In this document: positions 1 to 8,868 of the stretch, in pieces
How the letters are laid out: every line of letters starts with the position of its first letter
Numbering within the stretch: position 1 is the first letter of the stretch
DNA from: Candidatus Competibacteraceae bacterium
GTDB taxonomy: Bacteria; Pseudomonadota; Gammaproteobacteria; Competibacterales; Competibacteraceae
Direction of reading: 5' to 3'
DNA: 49,603 bases
NCBI GenBank assembly: GCA_007695245.1
Contig: REEE01000221.1
Location: forward strand, 1-49,603
The notes under the pieces: model-generated
Database searches by the model: none
Told to the model about the DNA's origin: nothing
The model's input: the letters and a program-made list of their open reading frames with translations, nothing else
Program-made: the position numbers and the translations under genes

Positions 1-662
1 GCGGTGAAACGGGTCCAGCTCAGCGGCGTCCAGTCGGGATCGAGACCGGCATCCTCCGCGTCCGCCACATTCAGGCCGCACTTGCGGGCGAAATAGCGAT
101 GAAAGGCCAGACTGGGCGTCAGTTCCGGGTGGAACACGGTGACCAGAATCCGGTCGTCCTCGGCCGCCGCGATGTAGTCATCCAGTTGCAGCAGCACCCG
201 CACCCCTTCCCCCGCCCGGACGATCTTCGGCGCGCGGATGAAGGTCAACGGAATCGGCGCGCGGGCCACCGCCGGTGCCAGCGCCTCGCATTGGAAGCTG
301 TCCAACTGGCTGCCGAAAGCATTACGGTTGACCGCGATGTCGATCAGTCCCAAAGATGGCAGTTCACCGAGATTCTCCCGCGCCAGCAGAATCGCCCCGG
401 CGCAGGTGCCCCACAACCTCAAGCCAGCACCGTGAGCCTGCCGGATGGCGTCATCGAGATCAAAGAGCTTCAGCAGCCGCGCCAGGCAGGTGCTCTCCCC
501 ACCGGGAATGATCAGGCCCGCCAGCCCGTCCAGTTCGGACGCGCGCTTGACGGGCCGCGCGGATACGCCGACCCGCCGCAGGTGATCGAGATGCTCCTGC
601 ACTCCGCCCTGCAAATCCAGAACGCCAATCGGCCCCGGACCGGCGACTGCATTCCCCGGCAT
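1..662 (-). CDS. pdxT: PdxT, glutaminase subunit of PLP synthase (partial, 3' end outside window)
   Basis: Class I glutamine amidotransferase that frees ammonia from glutamine and hands it to PdxS for pyridoxal 5'-phosphate synthesis. The reading frame is open to the window edge, giving about 220 residues without a stop. Visible motifs are PGGEST (about residues 53-58), the nucleophile in GTCAGA (Cys87) and the His178/Glu180 pair in FHPE, together the full catalytic triad. The family is usually about 190-200 residues, so this copy already has a C-terminal extension. The ATG lies directly after the pdxS stop codon, so the two genes are translationally coupled in the order pdxS-pdxT. Confidence 0.93.
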   Translation of the reverse strand, partial: MPGNAVAGPGPIGVLDLQGGVQEHLDHLRRVGVSARPVKRASELDGLAGLIIPGGESTCLARLLKLFDLDDAIRQAHGAGLRLWGTCAGAILLARENLGELPSLGLIDIAVNRNAFGSQLDSFQCEALAPAVARAPIPLTFIRAPKIVRAGEGVRVLLQLDDYIAAAEDDRILVTVFHPELTPSLAFHRYFARKCGLNVADAEDAGLDPDWTPLSWTRFT

Positions 663-1556
663 TTACCAGCCCCGGCCCGCCAGCCGTTCCTCGTTCGGCA
701 TGTGGGTCACGTCGAGTCCCGACATCGGTTCGCCGAGATCCATCGACACCTCCAACAATTTTTCGGGATCGTCGTGGTAAGCGGTGGCCTTGACGATGGC
801 GCGGGCGCGCAAGACCGGATCGCCGGACTTGAAAATTCCGGAACCCACGAACACCCCATCGCAACCCAATTGCATCATCAAGGCGGCGTCGGCGGGCGTG
901 GCGATGCCGCCGGCGGCGAAGTTGACCACCGGCAACCGGCCCAGCTTCCGCACTTCCAGCGCCAGTTCGTAGGGCAGGCCGTGAGTCTTGGCGAACGCGA
1001 CCACTTCCTCGACCGGCATGTTTGCGAGCTGGCGAATTTCCCGATTCATGGTCCGCATGTGGCGCACCGCCTCCACCACGTTGCCGGTACCGGCCTCGCC
1101 CTTGGTGCGGATCATCGCCGCGCCCTCGGCGATCCGCCGCAGCGCCTCGCCCAGATTGCGCGCGCCGCACACGAAGGGAATATCGAACAGCGTTTTGTCG
1201 ATATGGCATTCTTCGTCGGCGGGCGTCAGCACTTCGCTTTCATCGATATAATCGATCTTCAACGCTTGCAGGATTTGCGCTTCCACGAAATGGCCGATGC
1301 GCGCCTTGGCCATGACCGGAATGGTGACGGCTTCCTTGATCGCCTTGATCAAGCCCGGATCGGACATCCGCGCCACCCCACCCTGCTTGCGGATGTCGGC
1401 CGGCACCCGCTCCAGGGCCATGACCGCGACCGCGCCCGCTTCCTGAGCGATCTGCGCCTGTTCCACGTCGACCACGTCCATAATGACGCCGCCCTTGAGC
1501 ATCTGCGCCAGTTGCGCGTTCAGGAGATATCGGTTCTCTGCCATGCTGGTACTCAT
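663..1556 (-). CDS. pdxS: PdxS, lyase subunit of PLP synthase
   Basis: TIM-barrel synthase that builds PLP from ribose 5-phosphate, glyceraldehyde 3-phosphate and PdxT-derived ammonia (DXP-independent route). It has 297 residues, the normal length. Family hallmarks are the KGGVIMDVV segment near the N terminus, [10 protein letters not shown] (residues 48-56) and VMAKARIGH with Lys84, corresponding to the catalytic lysine that forms the sugar imine. The C-terminal part carries the glycine-rich phosphate-binding stretch ([10 protein letters not shown]). The start could also be the ATG four codons further in (1544); neither has a strong Shine-Dalgarno. It is transcribed ahead of pdxT. Confidence 0.95.
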   Translation of the reverse strand: MSTSMAENRYLLNAQLAQMLKGGVIMDVVDVEQAQIAQEAGAVAVMALERVPADIRKQGGVARMSDPGLIKAIKEAVTIPVMAKARIGHFVEAQILQALKIDYIDESEVLTPADEECHIDKTLFDIPFVCGARNLGEALRRIAEGAAMIRTKGEAGTGNVVEAVRHMRTMNREIRQLANMPVEEVVAFAKTHGLPYELALEVRKLGRLPVVNFAAGGIATPADAALMMQLGCDGVFVGSGIFKSGDPVLRARAIVKATAYHDDPEKLLEVSMDLGEPMSGLDVTHMPNEERLAGRGW

Positions 1557-1731
1557 CTAAAATATATAAGGGGACGGTCGCCCGGACCTGCCGGTTGATG
1601 CAAGCTGGGGAGTATATCACCGTCGCGGTTGGGGACCGTACCTCCTGTGACCGCTGACCCGGTCGCGGAATTCCACCCACCGTTCGAGCCACCCTCACCA
1701 CCTCGTCCACCCTCCCGTTGAGGTACACGAC

Positions 1732-2724
1732 ATGCGACGCAGCATCATCGGCATTCCTCTGGGCGACATCGCCGGCATCGGCCCGGAAATCGTGGTCAAG
1801 GCGCTGGCGAATCCAGCGGTTTACGCCAACGCACGCCCACTGGTGATCGGCGAGGCGGGCACCTTGCGCCGGGCCTTGCGGGTCACCGGCCTGGATCTGG
1901 AGATTCAGGTCGTCGCCGACCCCGCTCGAGGTCGGTATCAACCTGGCGCGATCGATCTGGTGGATCTGGCCAATGTGGACGCCGAACGGGTGGCGTTCGG
2001 CCAGGTGCAGGCGGCGGCGGGCCGGGCCGCCTACGAATTCATCGAACGCGCGGTGGCGCTGTGCCAGGCCGGTCAGGTGGACGCGCTGGCCACCACCCCG
2101 ATCAACAAGGAAGCCTTCCAGGCCGCCGGCATCCAGGACATCGGCCACACCGAACTGCTCGGCCGGCTGACCGGCACCGCCGACCCGCTGACCATGTTCC
2201 AGGTCTTCGATCTCAAGGTGTTCTTTCTCAGCCGGCATGTCGCGCTGGCCGAGGCCATCCGGCTGGTGACCCGGCAACGGGTGCTGGACTATCTGCGCCG
2301 CGGCGCCGCGGCGCTGGTTACGCTGGGCATTGCTCGCCCGCGAATGGCGGTGGCCGGCCTGAATCCCCACGGCGGCGAACACGGGCTGTTCGGCGATGAG
2401 GAAGTCCGGGAACTGGAACCGGCGATTACTGAGGCCCGAAAGCTCGGCCTCGACGTTTCCGGACCCATCGGTGCCGATTCGGTCTTTCATCTCGCCCTGA
2501 ACGGCGCGTTCGACGCCGTGTTGTCGCTGTATCACGACCAGGGACACATCGCCACCAAGATGGTGGACTTCCAGCGCACCATCGCAGTGACCCTCGGTCT
2601 GCCGTTCATCCGCACTTCGGTGGACCACGGCACCGCCTTCGATCTGGCCGGCCAAGGCGTCGCCAACGCCCTCAGCATGGAGGAAGCCATCCGGCTGGCG
2701 GCGGTCTATAGCAATACTGGATGA
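1732..2724 (+). CDS. PdxA-family 4-phospho-hydroxy-acid dehydrogenase
   Basis: NAD-dependent oxidative decarboxylase of the PdxA family (330 residues). Conserved features are GDIAGIGPE near the N terminus (most members have GDPAGIGPE), ATTPINKEA, the metal-site histidine in [23 protein letters not shown] and [13 protein letters not shown]. True PdxA oxidises 4-phosphohydroxy-L-threonine in the DXP-dependent PLP route. The PdxA2 branch acts on 4-phospho-D-threonate or D-erythronate in sugar-acid catabolism. Because PdxS/PdxT next door already make PLP, and the [10 protein letters not shown] segment looks PdxA2-like from memory, I lean to PdxA2, but the sequence alone does not decide. A GAGG Shine-Dalgarno stands 8 nt before the ATG. 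The gene diverges from pdxS. Confidence 0.85.
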   Translation: MRRSIIGIPLGDIAGIGPEIVVKALANPAVYANARPLVIGEAGTLRRALRVTGLDLEIQVVADPARGRYQPGAIDLVDLANVDAERVAFGQVQAAAGRAAYEFIERAVALCQAGQVDALATTPINKEAFQAAGIQDIGHTELLGRLTGTADPLTMFQVFDLKVFFLSRHVALAEAIRLVTRQRVLDYLRRGAAALVTLGIARPRMAVAGLNPHGGEHGLFGDEEVRELEPAITEARKLGLDVSGPIGADSVFHLALNGAFDAVLSLYHDQGHIATKMVDFQRTIAVTLGLPFIRTSVDHGTAFDLAGQGVANALSMEEAIRLAAVYSNTG

Positions 2725-2754
2725 TGGGATGAGGTCGCCCGCGGCAATCCCATC
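2723..2754. terminator. Hairpin between convergent genes, possible bidirectional terminator
   Basis: GATGGGAT (2723-2730) and ATCCCATC (2747-2754) form a perfect 8-bp stem in the short gap between the convergent PdxA-family gene and cbiO. There is no T-tract on either side, so termination activity is uncertain. Confidence 0.3.
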
Positions 2755-2765
2755 CACCCATGCAA

Positions 2766-3608
2766 CTACCCTTGCAACCGCTCGCGCAGCAGCGCCAGCA
2801 GCGCCTCCCGCGACCGCGGCGGCGACTCTCCAAACCCGCCCTGCCCCGCGTCCAGCGCCTGCGCCAGTTCCAGCAACAGCGGCGGCCGCAGCCGCGCCCG
2901 GCGCAGCACCTCCCGATCCGCCAGCACCGCCACCGCTTCCCCCTGCCGCAACACGGCACCATCGTGAAACACCGCCACCTCATCGGCCCAGGCGTAGGCC
3001 AGTTCCACGTCGTGGGTCGAAAACACCAGGGTCGTGCCCGCCTCGTGCAACTGCTGCAAGGCCCCGAGCAGATGGGTGACTCCATGCGGGTCGAGACCGG
3101 CGGTCGGCTCGTCCAACACCAGGATTTCCGGACGCATCGCCAGCACCCCGGCGATGGCCGCCCGTTTCTTCTGACCGAAGCTCAACGTGTGGGTAGGGCG
3201 CTCGGCCAAGGGGACAATGCGCAAGGCCTCCAGCGCCTCGCGAACCCGCGCCTCGGCATCCGTCTTCGATAGACCCAGATTCAACGGTCCGAACGAGACA
3301 TCCTGTCCCACAGTCGCGGCGAACAACTGATCGTCTGGCTCCTGCAACACCAGCCCGACTCGGCGCCGCCAGTCGTTGAGCGCGCGCCGGTCGTAGCGGG
3401 CAGGATGATTCTCCAGCCGAATCTCGCCGCGGGTGGGTCGCAAGGTTCCATTCAGATGCAGCAACAACGTGGTCTTGCCGGACCCGTTGGCGCCGAGAAT
3501 CGCCAGCTTGCGGCCCCGCTCGATGTTCAGGCTCAGGTCGCGCAGCGCGACGACCCCTCCCGGATAGCGGTGTTCCAGCTCGCAAGCCGCCAGCAGCGGC
3601 GCGCTCAT
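2766..3608 (-). CDS. cbiO: CbiO, ATPase of the energy-coupling cobalt transporter
   Basis: ABC ATPase (280 residues) powering the CbiMNQO energy-coupling-factor importer of cobalt. Visible are Walker A GANGSGKTT, the Q-loop region VLQEPDDQLF typical of ECF ATPases, signature LSFGQKKR, Walker B LVLDEPTAGLD and the switch histidine in FSTHD. The ATG at 3608 fits the N-terminal strand of the domain. The same frame is open further upstream, but that part overlaps cbiQ and does not resemble an ABC protein. The start overlaps the cbiQ stop by 4 nt (ATGA), as expected for coupled subunits. Confidence 0.93.
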   Translation of the reverse strand: MSAPLLAACELEHRYPGGVVALRDLSLNIERGRKLAILGANGSGKTTLLLHLNGTLRPTRGEIRLENHPARYDRRALNDWRRRVGLVLQEPDDQLFAATVGQDVSFGPLNLGLSKTDAEARVREALEALRIVPLAERPTHTLSFGQKKRAAIAGVLAMRPEILVLDEPTAGLDPHGVTHLLGALQQLHEAGTTLVFSTHDVELAYAWADEVAVFHDGAVLRQGEAVAVLADREVLRRARLRPPLLLELAQALDAGQGGFGESPPRSREALLALLRERLQG

Positions 3609-4357
3609 GGCGAACCGCGCGCCAGCAAACCGCCCGCCAGCCCGATCAGCATGACGCCGGCCAACGCCACCGTCAGGCGCGGCCAGGACAGGGGACGTTC
3701 CGGCGTCAAGACCCGCAGTTCGCCGGTATAACCCCGCGCCGCCAATCCGATTTCCAGCCGCCGCGCCTGCTCCAGCGCCCGCTGAAACAGATTGCCGGCC
3801 AACAGCCCCACGGAACGCACTCCACGATCGAAGCGTGAGTAGCCCAATCGCGCCGTCTGCGCCCGGCGTCCGGTCAGCGCCCGTTCGGCGAACACAAAAA
3901 TCAGCCGGTAGATCAGCAGGATCAATTCGATCAGGCCCGCCGGAACCCCCACGCGCCGCAACAGCGGAATCCAGTCCGCCAGCGGCGTGGTCAGGGTCAA
4001 AAACGCCAGGCAACTGATCGCCGCCAGCGCCCGGATCGTGGTCGCCAGGGCCAGCCACATCCCCTCACTGGAGATATGCAGGCTGAAACCCTGGGAAAAA
4101 TCCAGCGAGATCGCCAAAAACGGCGCACCGGCCAGTAGAAACGCCGCCGGCGCGGCCAGCACGCTCAGCAGCGTCTTCCAGGGAATCCCCGCGCCGTACA
4201 CCACCGTCAGGGTGGTTCCCGCCAACACCAGCGGCCCGGTGGTCAACGGCGGCAGGATCAGGGTCAACAGCAGCAGGGCGAGCGCGGGCAGCAGTTTTTC
4301 AGCGGGATGCCGATCGCGCCAGCGGTTGGTCCAGGCATAATGATCAATCGCCCGCAT
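3605..4357 (-). CDS. cbiQ: CbiQ, transmembrane energy-coupling subunit of the cobalt transporter
   Basis: Integral membrane T-component of the ECF cobalt importer (250 residues). There are several hydrophobic segments (about residues 24-60, 67-90, 100-125, 135-155 and 225-245). The cytoplasmic coupling region carries the two short Ala-Arg-Gly type motifs that dock on the ATPase, seen as TGRRAQTARLG and GLAARGYTG. The gene overlaps cbiN by 14 nt at its start and cbiO by 4 nt at its end, so it is part of one translationally coupled operon. Confidence 0.9.
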   Translation of the reverse strand: MRAIDHYAWTNRWRDRHPAEKLLPALALLLLTLILPPLTTGPLVLAGTTLTVVYGAGIPWKTLLSVLAAPAAFLLAGAPFLAISLDFSQGFSLHISSEGMWLALATTIRALAAISCLAFLTLTTPLADWIPLLRRVGVPAGLIELILLIYRLIFVFAERALTGRRAQTARLGYSRFDRGVRSVGLLAGNLFQRALEQARRLEIGLAARGYTGELRVLTPERPLSWPRLTVALAGVMLIGLAGGLLARGSP

Positions 4358-4649
4358 CGACGCGATTTCGCCGACCTTGCGCTTGCCCGCGCCGGAAGCC
4401 CAGGTAATACCCCAGCACCCCCGCGCCCAGCGCGGCCTGCAAGGCGAACAACAGGCTTTCGATCTCCCCTTCCGGCTCCCAGACCGGGTTGAACCAAGGC
4501 TCGTAATCGGGTCGCAGTTCCGCCACCGCGTCCATCGCCTGGCCGTCGGTTCCGGCGAACTCCGCTTCCTCCTGAAGCCCGCCCACGACCAGCGAGACCA
4601 CGACCACCAACACGACGGCGGCCAGCAACCAGCCGTTTCGCGCGGTCAT
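4344..4649 (-). CDS. cbiN: CbiN, small auxiliary membrane subunit of the cobalt transporter
   Basis: Small membrane protein of 101 residues with a transmembrane helix at each end (about 7-25 and 65-87) and a short exported loop between them. The loop contains FAGTDGQA and the family's proline/aromatic stretch PWFNPVWEP. CbiN is needed with CbiM for cobalt capture. It overlaps cbiM by 4 nt and cbiQ by 14 nt. The tail after the second helix is basic, consistent with a cytoplasmic C terminus. Confidence 0.9.
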   Translation of the reverse strand: MTARNGWLLAAVVLVVVVSLVVGGLQEEAEFAGTDGQAMDAVAELRPDYEPWFNPVWEPEGEIESLLFALQAALGAGVLGYYLGFRRGQAQGRRNRVDAGD

Positions 4650-5332
4650 GACCGCACCTCCGGCACGAACGTTTGGGGAAAGGCGCGCAGATCGCGCAAG
4701 TCATGGGCGCCGTGCTGGCGCAGCAGATTGATCACCACCACGGTCAACAGCCCCTCGACCACCGCCAGCGGCAGTTGGGTCGGCGCGAACACGCCGGCGA
4801 ACTTGAGAAACGCCCCGGCCACCCCGCTGGCCGGATCGGGAAAGGCCAGCGCCAGTTGTCCGGCGGTGACCCCATAGGTCGCCAGATTGGCCAGCATCAC
4901 CGCCAGAAATACCCCAACTGTCAGAGGGACGTTCAGCCACCGCATCCCGAGCAGCACCCCATAAGCCACCCACGGCCCGACGATGGCCATCGCGAACACG
5001 TTCGCGCCCAAGGTGGTCAATCCGCCGTGCGCCAGCAACAACGCCTGAAAGACCAGGACGATGGTTCCCAGCACCGTCATCACGGCCGGACCAAACAGGA
5101 TCGCCCCCAGCCCGACGCCTGTGGCGTGGGAACAACTACCGGTCACCGACGGCAGCTTGAGCGCTGAAATCACGAAAGCGAACGCACCGGCCGCCGCGAG
5201 CAACAGCTTGAGTTGCGGCTGCTCCCGCAGCAGCCGAGTGACCCGGCGGGCACCGACGACGACGAACGGCAAGGCCACGACCGTCCACGCGGCGGCGTGG
5301 AGCGGCGGCAGGAACCCTTCGGCGATATGCAT
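4646..5332 (-). CDS. cbiM: CbiM, substrate-capture subunit of the cobalt transporter
   Basis: Multi-spanning S-component (228 residues) that binds Co(II). The N terminus MHIAEGFLP is the family hallmark: in CbiM/NikM the mature N terminus and His2 are metal ligands. [13 protein letters not shown] (about residues 64-76) holds further conserved ligand residues. A GGAGGAG Shine-Dalgarno stands just upstream of the ATG. It is the first gene of cbiMNQO and lies behind a cobalamin riboswitch, which supports cobalt rather than nickel as substrate. Confidence 0.93.
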   Translation of the reverse strand: MHIAEGFLPPLHAAAWTVVALPFVVVGARRVTRLLREQPQLKLLLAAAGAFAFVISALKLPSVTGSCSHATGVGLGAILFGPAVMTVLGTIVLVFQALLLAHGGLTTLGANVFAMAIVGPWVAYGVLLGMRWLNVPLTVGVFLAVMLANLATYGVTAGQLALAFPDPASGVAGAFLKFAGVFAPTQLPLAVVEGLLTVVVINLLRQHGAHDLRDLRAFPQTFVPEVRS

Positions 5333-5487
5333 GATGCTCTCCTCCCCCGAAAAGATTTATGGAAGCGGAGAGATTGGGAAGGTTGTCCGGGCAGGCGGTC
5401 AACGCAAACCGCAATGGCGGCGAACAGGCGCGTTGGCTGGAAACGGTCGGCAACCCCGGAGCACCCCGCCCGGAATTCATCTGAAAT

Positions 5488-5690
5488 CCGACGCCGGCAG
5501 GTCTCCTGGCTCACAGGTCCTCGTCGCTCGCCCAGCCTTCCCAGCCTTGTCGGCCAGTGGCGCGCGGGGGGCGCGACTCGCTGTTTACAGTTGCGGGGGC
5601 AGCCCTGGAATGGGCGACTTCAAGAGCCGCCGCACCAGATTCCCTTTTCATCCCCGCTAACCGAACGCCAGCGGGGAAACCGAGTCTTCA
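5488..5690 (-). ncRNA. Cobalamin (AdoCbl) riboswitch upstream of cbiMNQO
   Basis: Read on the minus strand this region contains the conserved B12-riboswitch elements in order: a GGTTTCCCC-type start, a GGTGCGGC..GAAGTCGCCC segment, the core CAGGGCTGCCCCCGCAACTG, a GCCACTG-like element, GGGAAGGCTGGGCGAGCGA, and the B12 box AGCCAGGAGACCTGCC at 5511-5496. It ends about 155 nt before the cbiM start. By family knowledge, high cobalamin should repress the cobalt importer. The exact 5' and 3' limits are approximate and the expression platform was not resolved. Confidence 0.92.
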
Positions 5691-5887
5691 TTCGTTCATG
5701 CTAACGCCCGGCTGGCGGCGGCGTCAACCGCGTCGCAGTTCGCCCGGACCTCCATCGTCATGACCGATCGCCATCCATTGGTAATGATTGAACCGGCGGA
5801 TAATGCATCGCACAATGATAAATATCCGTTACCAGGTAAACTGTGATGCCAAGTTCCCTATTTCCACCGAACCGCGAGCCCGACATC

Positions 5888-6262
5888 ATGACTCCGAAAC
5901 GCTTGCTGATCGTCGACGACGAACCCGACTTTGGCGAATTTGTCCGTCAGGTTGCCTTGGGGCTCGATTATGAAGTTGAGGTCACCACCAGCGGTCAGGC
6001 GTTTCAGGAGCGCTACCACGATTTCCAACCCAACCTGGTCATCCTGGATATGATCATGCCAGAACTGGACGGCAACGAACTGCTGCTGTGGTTGCTGCAA
6101 CAGGGTTATGCCTCCGATCTGATCATCACCACCGGCTATAGTCCGGATTATGCACATGACGCGAAAACATTGGCTGAATTCAAGGGGTTGCGAAAGGTCA
6201 CTACCCTGGTCAAACCCATTGCGCTGTCCCGGCTGCGCGCGGCGCTCGGCCCATCGCGGTAA
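5888..6262 (+). CDS. Stand-alone response regulator receiver domain
   Basis: CheY-like single receiver (about 124 residues) with no output domain. Phosphorylation residues are visible: the acidic pair in IVDDEPD, the phospho-acceptor in VILDMIMPELDG, the Thr/Gly of ITTGYS and the lysine of LVKPIA. I set the start at the ATG before TPKRLLIVDDE, because the domain begins there. A GTG at 5843 and an ATG at 5846 in the same frame would add about 15 residues. It lies 55 nt upstream of a hybrid histidine kinase, which is the likely partner. Confidence 0.85.
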   Translation: MTPKRLLIVDDEPDFGEFVRQVALGLDYEVEVTTSGQAFQERYHDFQPNLVILDMIMPELDGNELLLWLLQQGYASDLIITTGYSPDYAHDAKTLAEFKGLRKVTTLVKPIALSRLRAALGPSR

Positions 6263-6317
6263 TCCCCGATCCTCTCGTTCGCGCCGACCGAATCCACGGA
6301 CTCGGGACATGTAACCC

Positions 6318-8858
6318 ATGGATTTGACCCCTTGGCGGACCGAGCCGGCCGCACCCCGGCAACCTCTCAATCGCCAGTTGTTATTTTCCCATCTCTCGGT
6401 GGCGCTGGTCGGCGTGGTCATGCTGTTCATCGCCCTGCTGTCCACCTACGAACTGCGGGGTCGGGTTACCCTCCTGGCCGAAGAAGGCGTACCGCTGGCG
6501 CAATCTTCCATGCAGGTGCTGGCTGGCGTACAGCACTCGCTGGCCAGTCTGCGAGGCTGGGTCAGCCTGGGTGATCCACGCTTCCTGGACAACTGGCAGA
6601 CCGCCTGGCAGGAGGAAATCGAACCCGCGGTCGATCTGATCCAGCGGTGTCGGCGCGTTCTCGAGCAAACCTGTCCCCCGGAGCGCCTGCAAGAATTACG
6701 AACCCTGCTGGCCAACTTACAGGAATCGCAACAACAAGTGCGCGAGGTCGCGCGCACCTCCGGCAATGAGAGCTTGGCCCTCCAGCGGATGGCCGCGGAA
6801 ACCGATCCGCTGGCCATTCGGGTGATCGCGCTGGTGACCGCGATCGCCACCGATGCCCGGGAACTTCTCAAGCAGGAAGCCGACGCGGCTCGAACCGCCA
6901 GCACGAGCACGGTCTGGAATCTGATCATGCTGATCCTGGTGATGCTGGTGGTCGCCTACGGCATGTCCTACAGCCGGGCCCGGGCGCTGGCCCAACCGAT
7001 CGCCGCCCTGGCGGAAGCGACGCGACAGCTGGCGGCCGGGCGCCTCCAGGACGACATCCCCCTCGGCGATACCCACGAACTCGGCGACCTCGCCGCCTCG
7101 TTCAACCTGATGCGGGCTTCGATGCAGCAAGCCCAGGCGGAGTTGCGCCGTGCCAACGCGCTGCTCGAACAGCGGGTTGTCGAACGCACCGCGCAATTGG
7201 CGACGACCAACAATTCCCTGATGCAGGAAATCGCGGTCCGCAATAAAACCGGGGAGGCGCTCCGGGAAAGCGAAGCGCGAATGCGCGCCATGACCCGCGC
7301 CATTCCCGATCTGGTGTTCGTGGTCGACGAAGATGGGCTGTACCGGGAAATTCTGGCGGCCGGCCGCGATCTGGCCACCATCGGGACCACCCCCATCCGC
7401 GGCAAACTGCTCAGCGAGGTCCATTCTCCGGAGATGGCGCGATTTTTTCTCGACCTCATCCGTCGGGCGTTGCAAACCCAGCAGATTCAGGTCGCCGAAT
7501 ACGAACTCGCGACCACCTCGGGAACGCGCTGGTTTGAATCGCGCACCGCGCCGCTGGACGTCCGGTTCGTCGAACAATCCCCCACCACGACCCTTCACCC
7601 GCAAGGTGATCTGTTCGGTCCGCCAGAGTTGCGGCGGTTTACCGCCAAGGCCGCCGCCATCGTGGTCGCGCGGGATATCACCCAGCGCAAACAGGCCGAG
7701 GCGCAACTCCGGCAGGCGCGCAAGATGGAAGCCATCGGCCAACTCACCGGCGGCATCGCCCATGACTTTAACAATCTACTCGCCATCATCATGGGCAATC
7801 TGGAGTTGCTGCACGAGAAGTTGACCGGGCAACCCCGGCTCTTCGAATTCGCGCAACAAGCGCTCAAGGCGGCCGACCGGGGCGCGAACCTCACCCGGCG
7901 CTTATTGGCGTTCGCGCGTCGCCAACCGCTGCTCGCCCAACCCACCGATCTGAACAAGCTGATCCTTGGAATGCTCGACCTGGTGCGGCGGACCCTGGGC
8001 GTCACCATCCAGATCGACACCGCGCTGGCCCCCGATCTGGAGCCGACCCTGGTCGATACCGATCAACTCGAAACCGCCTTGCTCAATCTGGTCATCAACG
8101 CTCGCGACGCCATGCCCCAAGGCGGCCGACTCACGTTGGAAACCGCTAACGTCGTGCTCGACGAGGACTACACCACCACGCAGGAAGACTTGCGGCCCGG
8201 TCCCTACGTCATGCTGATCGTCAGCGACACCGGCATCGGCATGGCGCCCGCGATCCTGGAACGGGTGATCGAACCCTTCTTTACCACCAAGGCCCCGGGC
8301 AAGGGCAGCGGCTTGGGACTCAGCATGGTCTACGGACTGGTCAAGCAATCCGGCGGACATCTCACTATTTACAGCGAACTGGGCCAAGGGACTTCCGTAC
8401 GCCTCTATCTGCCCCGGATTCAGGCCAAGGTCAACCCGGTCGCGGAAACGCTTCCCGCGACTGCGGTCCCCCTCGGTCAGGGTGAGACCATTCTGGTGGT
8501 TGAAGACGAAACCGACGTCCGCCTGTTCGCTGTCAAGGCCCTGCACGCCCTGGGTTATGAAACCTTACAGGCGGACGATGCCGAAACGGCGCTCGGGCTG
8601 CTGGATGCCGCGCCGCGGATCGTCCTGCTCTTCACCGATATCGTATTGCCCGGCTCCATGGACGGCGTTCGGCTGGCTGCTGAAGCGCGCCGGCGTCGTC
8701 CTGGTCTGCCCGTGCTGTTTACGTCGGGCTATACCGAACACGCCTTGGTGGGGAACGGCCAACTCTCCGAAGATGTGGACCTGCTGACCAAACCGTATCG
8801 GAAGGCCGATTTGGGCAACAAGCTGTGCGCGTTGCTCGGGCGGCGCGACGCGACTTGA
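6318..8858 (+). CDS. Hybrid sensor histidine kinase with HAMP, PAS and C-terminal receiver
   Basis: Membrane-bound kinase of 846 residues. Order of domains: transmembrane helix 1 (about 24-44), a roughly 150-residue predicted periplasmic helical sensor, transmembrane helix 2 (199-218), HAMP (about 219-272), coiled coil, PAS (about 318-455), dimerisation domain with phospho-acceptor His482 in IAHDFNN, and an HATPase domain with N box [10 protein letters not shown] box DTGIGM and [10 protein letters not shown]. The C-terminal receiver (from about 723) has VVEDE and acceptor Asp774 in FTDIVLP. The periplasmic part has no ligand motif I recognise. The next gene, a sigma-54 activator, starts 10 nt after the stop, suggesting co-transcription. 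Confidence 0.9.
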   Translation: MDLTPWRTEPAAPRQPLNRQLLFSHLSVALVGVVMLFIALLSTYELRGRVTLLAEEGVPLAQSSMQVLAGVQHSLASLRGWVSLGDPRFLDNWQTAWQEEIEPAVDLIQRCRRVLEQTCPPERLQELRTLLANLQESQQQVREVARTSGNESLALQRMAAETDPLAIRVIALVTAIATDARELLKQEADAARTASTSTVWNLIMLILVMLVVAYGMSYSRARALAQPIAALAEATRQLAAGRLQDDIPLGDTHELGDLAASFNLMRASMQQAQAELRRANALLEQRVVERTAQLATTNNSLMQEIAVRNKTGEALRESEARMRAMTRAIPDLVFVVDEDGLYREILAAGRDLATIGTTPIRGKLLSEVHSPEMARFFLDLIRRALQTQQIQVAEYELATTSGTRWFESRTAPLDVRFVEQSPTTTLHPQGDLFGPPELRRFTAKAAAIVVARDITQRKQAEAQLRQARKMEAIGQLTGGIAHDFNNLLAIIMGNLELLHEKLTGQPRLFEFAQQALKAADRGANLTRRLLAFARRQPLLAQPTDLNKLILGMLDLVRRTLGVTIQIDTALAPDLEPTLVDTDQLETALLNLVINARDAMPQGGRLTLETANVVLDEDYTTTQEDLRPGPYVMLIVSDTGIGMAPAILERVIEPFFTTKAPGKGSGLGLSMVYGLVKQSGGHLTIYSELGQGTSVRLYLPRIQAKVNPVAETLPATAVPLGQGETILVVEDETDVRLFAVKALHALGYETLQADDAETALGLLDAAPRIVLLFTDIVLPGSMDGVRLAAEARRRRPGLPVLFTSGYTEHALVGNGQLSEDVDLLTKPYRKADLGNKLCALLGRRDAT

Positions 8859-8868
8859 AGGTGGTGCG

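Noticed and set aside
99-1598. 499-codon plus-strand frame opposite pdxS-pdxT
   Set aside because: It lies antisense to two well-recognised genes, has no family resemblance and is rich in Arg/His/Gln as usual for GC-rich antisense frames.
2766-4058. N-terminally extended version of the CbiO frame (430 codons)
   Set aside because: The first 150 codons are a shadow of cbiQ in another frame; the ABC domain begins at the ATG at 3608.
5776-5806. Possible sigma-70 promoter (TTGGTA, 17 bp, TAATGC) before the receiver gene
   Set aside because: The -10 matches only two of six consensus positions; too weak to annotate.
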